From NCBI GenBank assembly GCA_024639745.1, contig JAHEHW010000093.1, positions 1 to 6,781 on the forward strand: DNA of 6,781 bases, given 5' to 3'. This document shows, piece after piece, positions 5,933-6,781 of the stretch (position 1 is its first letter; every line of letters begins with the position of its first letter). This stretch comes from Salaquimonas sp. GTDB lineage: Bacteria > Pseudomonadota > Alphaproteobacteria > Rhizobiales > Rhizobiaceae. The notes below the pieces were generated by a model, which worked only from the letters and a program-made list of their open reading frames with translations, was not told the DNA's origin and searched no databases. The translations under genes were made by a program, and so were the position numbers.

Positions 5933-6781
5933 GCTACCTCCTGCTGGTCTTTGCCGTCCCGCTTGCGGAATCTCGCTCCGAGCGTGCAGGGCGGTCGGGT
6001 ATCCGGTCCGCCGACGTCCTTGCGTGCTGGCCCGCGCATGGTCGGCGCTCCGACTTCCCAACGCGAAGCTTTTTCAGCGGCTTCTAGAACCCTGCCAATG
6101 GAAGCCGAATCGAGCCTTTGTTGAGTATGCGTCAGCGACCCATCGCGCATCATGTTGATGCGGCGGATCTCGAACGGGTCGAGCCCAAGGCGCTCGGCAC
6201 AGATATCTATGTGCGACTCGGTCGCAAACTGGACCTGCATGCCGCCGAAAGTCCGGAATGCGCCCGATGGCGTATTGTTGGTATAGACCCCGTAGGTATC
6301 TACCTTGATATTGTCGATCTCATAAGGCCCGCAGGAAAGGATGGCCGCCTTGCGCATGACGCCCTCGGTCGACATACCATAGGCACCGCCATCGGAAATC
6401 ATTTTGAACGCGATTGCGGTAATCCGACCGTTTTTCTTCAAACCCATCTTGTAGGTGATACGACCTGGATGGCGCTTGGCGGTAGATATGATTGACTCCT
6501 CGCGCGTAAACACCAGTCGGACGGGTTGCCCCGTCTTCATAGCTGCAAGCGCCAGCATGCCCTGGTAGATCATGTCCTCTTTGCCGCCAAACCCGCCACC
6601 GACGGGGCTCATGATAAAGCGTACCTTGTTGATAGGCTTGTCGATGATCTTCGCCAGCATATGGCGATGATGCGTAATGTTCTGGCTTGGCGAGATGACG
6701 GTCACGACATCGTCGTGATCGACATAGGCAATGCCCGCCTCGGGCTCGAGATACGCATGCTCGACAGCCTGCGTGCTGTAG
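5929..6781 (-). CDS. Molybdenum hydroxylase, N-terminal molybdopterin-binding subunit (5' end outside window)
   Basis: The visible 283 residues match the first molybdopterin-binding domain of xanthine-dehydrogenase-family large subunits. The hammerhead domain and true start lie beyond the edge. A GTG at 6705 is not the start, because family-like sequence (VEHAYLEPEAGIAYV) continues upstream of it. Numbering visible residues from the edge, motifs are SPSQN (30-34), whose Gln aligns with bovine Gln767 near the Mo; VGGGFGGKED (60-69); and GAFRTFGGMQ (173-182), where the usual AFRGFGG has Thr for the middle Gly but keeps the substrate-stacking Phe. The segment LGLDPFEIRRIN (199-210) is also typical. 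The chain ends in a basic, Pro/Gly-rich linker (about 243-283) and stops at TGA 5929, exactly where single-chain relatives run on into the second Mo domain. The product probably hydroxylates a heterocycle, aromatic compound or aldehyde together with the downstream half; which one is not readable. Confidence 0.9.
   Translation of the reverse strand, partial: YSTQAVEHAYLEPEAGIAYVDHDDVVTVISPSQNITHHRHMLAKIIDKPINKVRFIMSPVGGGFGGKEDMIYQGMLALAAMKTGQPVRLVFTREESIISTAKRHPGRITYKMGLKKNGRITAIAFKMISDGGAYGMSTEGVMRKAAILSCGPYEIDNIKVDTYGVYTNNTPSGAFRTFGGMQVQFATESHIDICAERLGLDPFEIRRINMMRDGSLTHTQQRLDSASIGRVLEAAEKASRWEVGAPTMRGPARKDVGGPDTRPPCTLGARFRKRDGKDQQEVA
5937..5942 (-). promoter_or_regulatory. Ribosome binding site at the split of the molybdopterin subunit
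   Basis: AGGAGG on the minus strand, 4 nt before the ATG at 5932, lies inside the last codons of the upstream half-gene. Together with the ATGA overlap it argues that the downstream half is made as a separate, coupled polypeptide rather than being a broken gene. Confidence 0.75.

Larger units (their letters stand above)
1..6781 (-). other. Probable single polycistronic catabolic and transport unit
   Basis: Seven genes in the same orientation are separated, in transcription order, by -4, 40, 39, 24, 55 and -23 bp. No gap shows a convincing promoter or an intrinsic terminator, and nearly all starts carry good Shine-Dalgarno sequences. This supports one transcript that begins beyond 6781 and ends beyond position 1. 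Co-transcription itself is inferred from layout only. Confidence 0.75.

Noticed and set aside
5933..6061. Upstream extension of the C-terminal Mo subunit to the ATG at 6061
   Set aside because: The extra 43 residues overlap the conserved first half-gene in another frame and look unlike the family; the ATG at 5932 has an AGGAGG.
4820..6158. Long plus-strand open frames (207, 182 and 151 codons) opposite the molybdenum hydroxylase genes
   Set aside because: They lie wholly or mostly antisense to well-conserved coding sequence, show no family motifs, and are what codon bias in GC-rich genes commonly produces.
5929..6705. GTG at 6705 as the start of the N-terminal Mo subunit
   Set aside because: The same frame stays open to the window edge and encodes family-like sequence (VEHAYLEPEAG) before this codon.
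1..6781. CRISPR array, insertion sequence, tRNA or phage-type module
   Set aside because: I saw no direct repeats with spacers, transposase motifs, cloverleaf-like sequence or phage genes; the window is almost fully accounted for by seven metabolic genes.

Overview
The window reads as one stretch of a catabolic operon from a proteobacterium, most likely an alphaproteobacterium. The evidence is moderately GC-rich coding DNA, a Bug-type tripartite tricarboxylate transporter (TTT), and catabolic genes packed tightly with strong Shine-Dalgarno sequences. The lineage call is inference. Every gene I can support lies on the minus strand, so transcription runs right to left, and both ends of the window cut through genes. 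There is no rRNA, tRNA, mobile element, CRISPR array or gene-free stretch over 60 bp.

In transcription order: (1) 6781-5929, the N-terminal half of the molybdopterin-binding subunit of a xanthine-dehydrogenase-family molybdenum hydroxylase, with its 5' end outside the window. (2) 5932-4910, the C-terminal half of the same subunit as a separate gene, joined to the first by a 4-bp ATGA stop/start overlap and its own AGGAGG. (3) 4869-3880, a sugar-phosphate isomerase/epimerase-like TIM-barrel protein. (4) 3840-2872, tctC, a periplasmic solute receptor. (5) 2847-2353, tctB. (6) 2297-768, tctA. (7) 790-1, the N-terminal part of a thiamine-diphosphate (ThDP) enzyme resembling IolD and acetolactate synthase, overlapping tctA by 23 bp and cut by the window edge.

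The genes suggest one pathway. A TTT system would import an organic (probably carboxylated) compound, a molybdenum hydroxylase would oxidise it, and an isomerase-like enzyme and a ThDP lyase or hydrolase would rearrange and cleave the product. The substrate cannot be read from the sequence. The FAD and 2Fe-2S subunits that such hydroxylases need are not in view and would be expected just upstream, beyond 6781.

The most notable points are the split molybdopterin subunit, with the known precedent of NdhL/NdhM in Eubacterium barkeri nicotinate dehydrogenase; the unusual combination of genes; a lysine where the TIM-barrel family normally has a metal-binding glutamate; and an atypical ligand loop in the TctC receptor. 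No promoter or terminator is visible, as expected for an internal operon segment.
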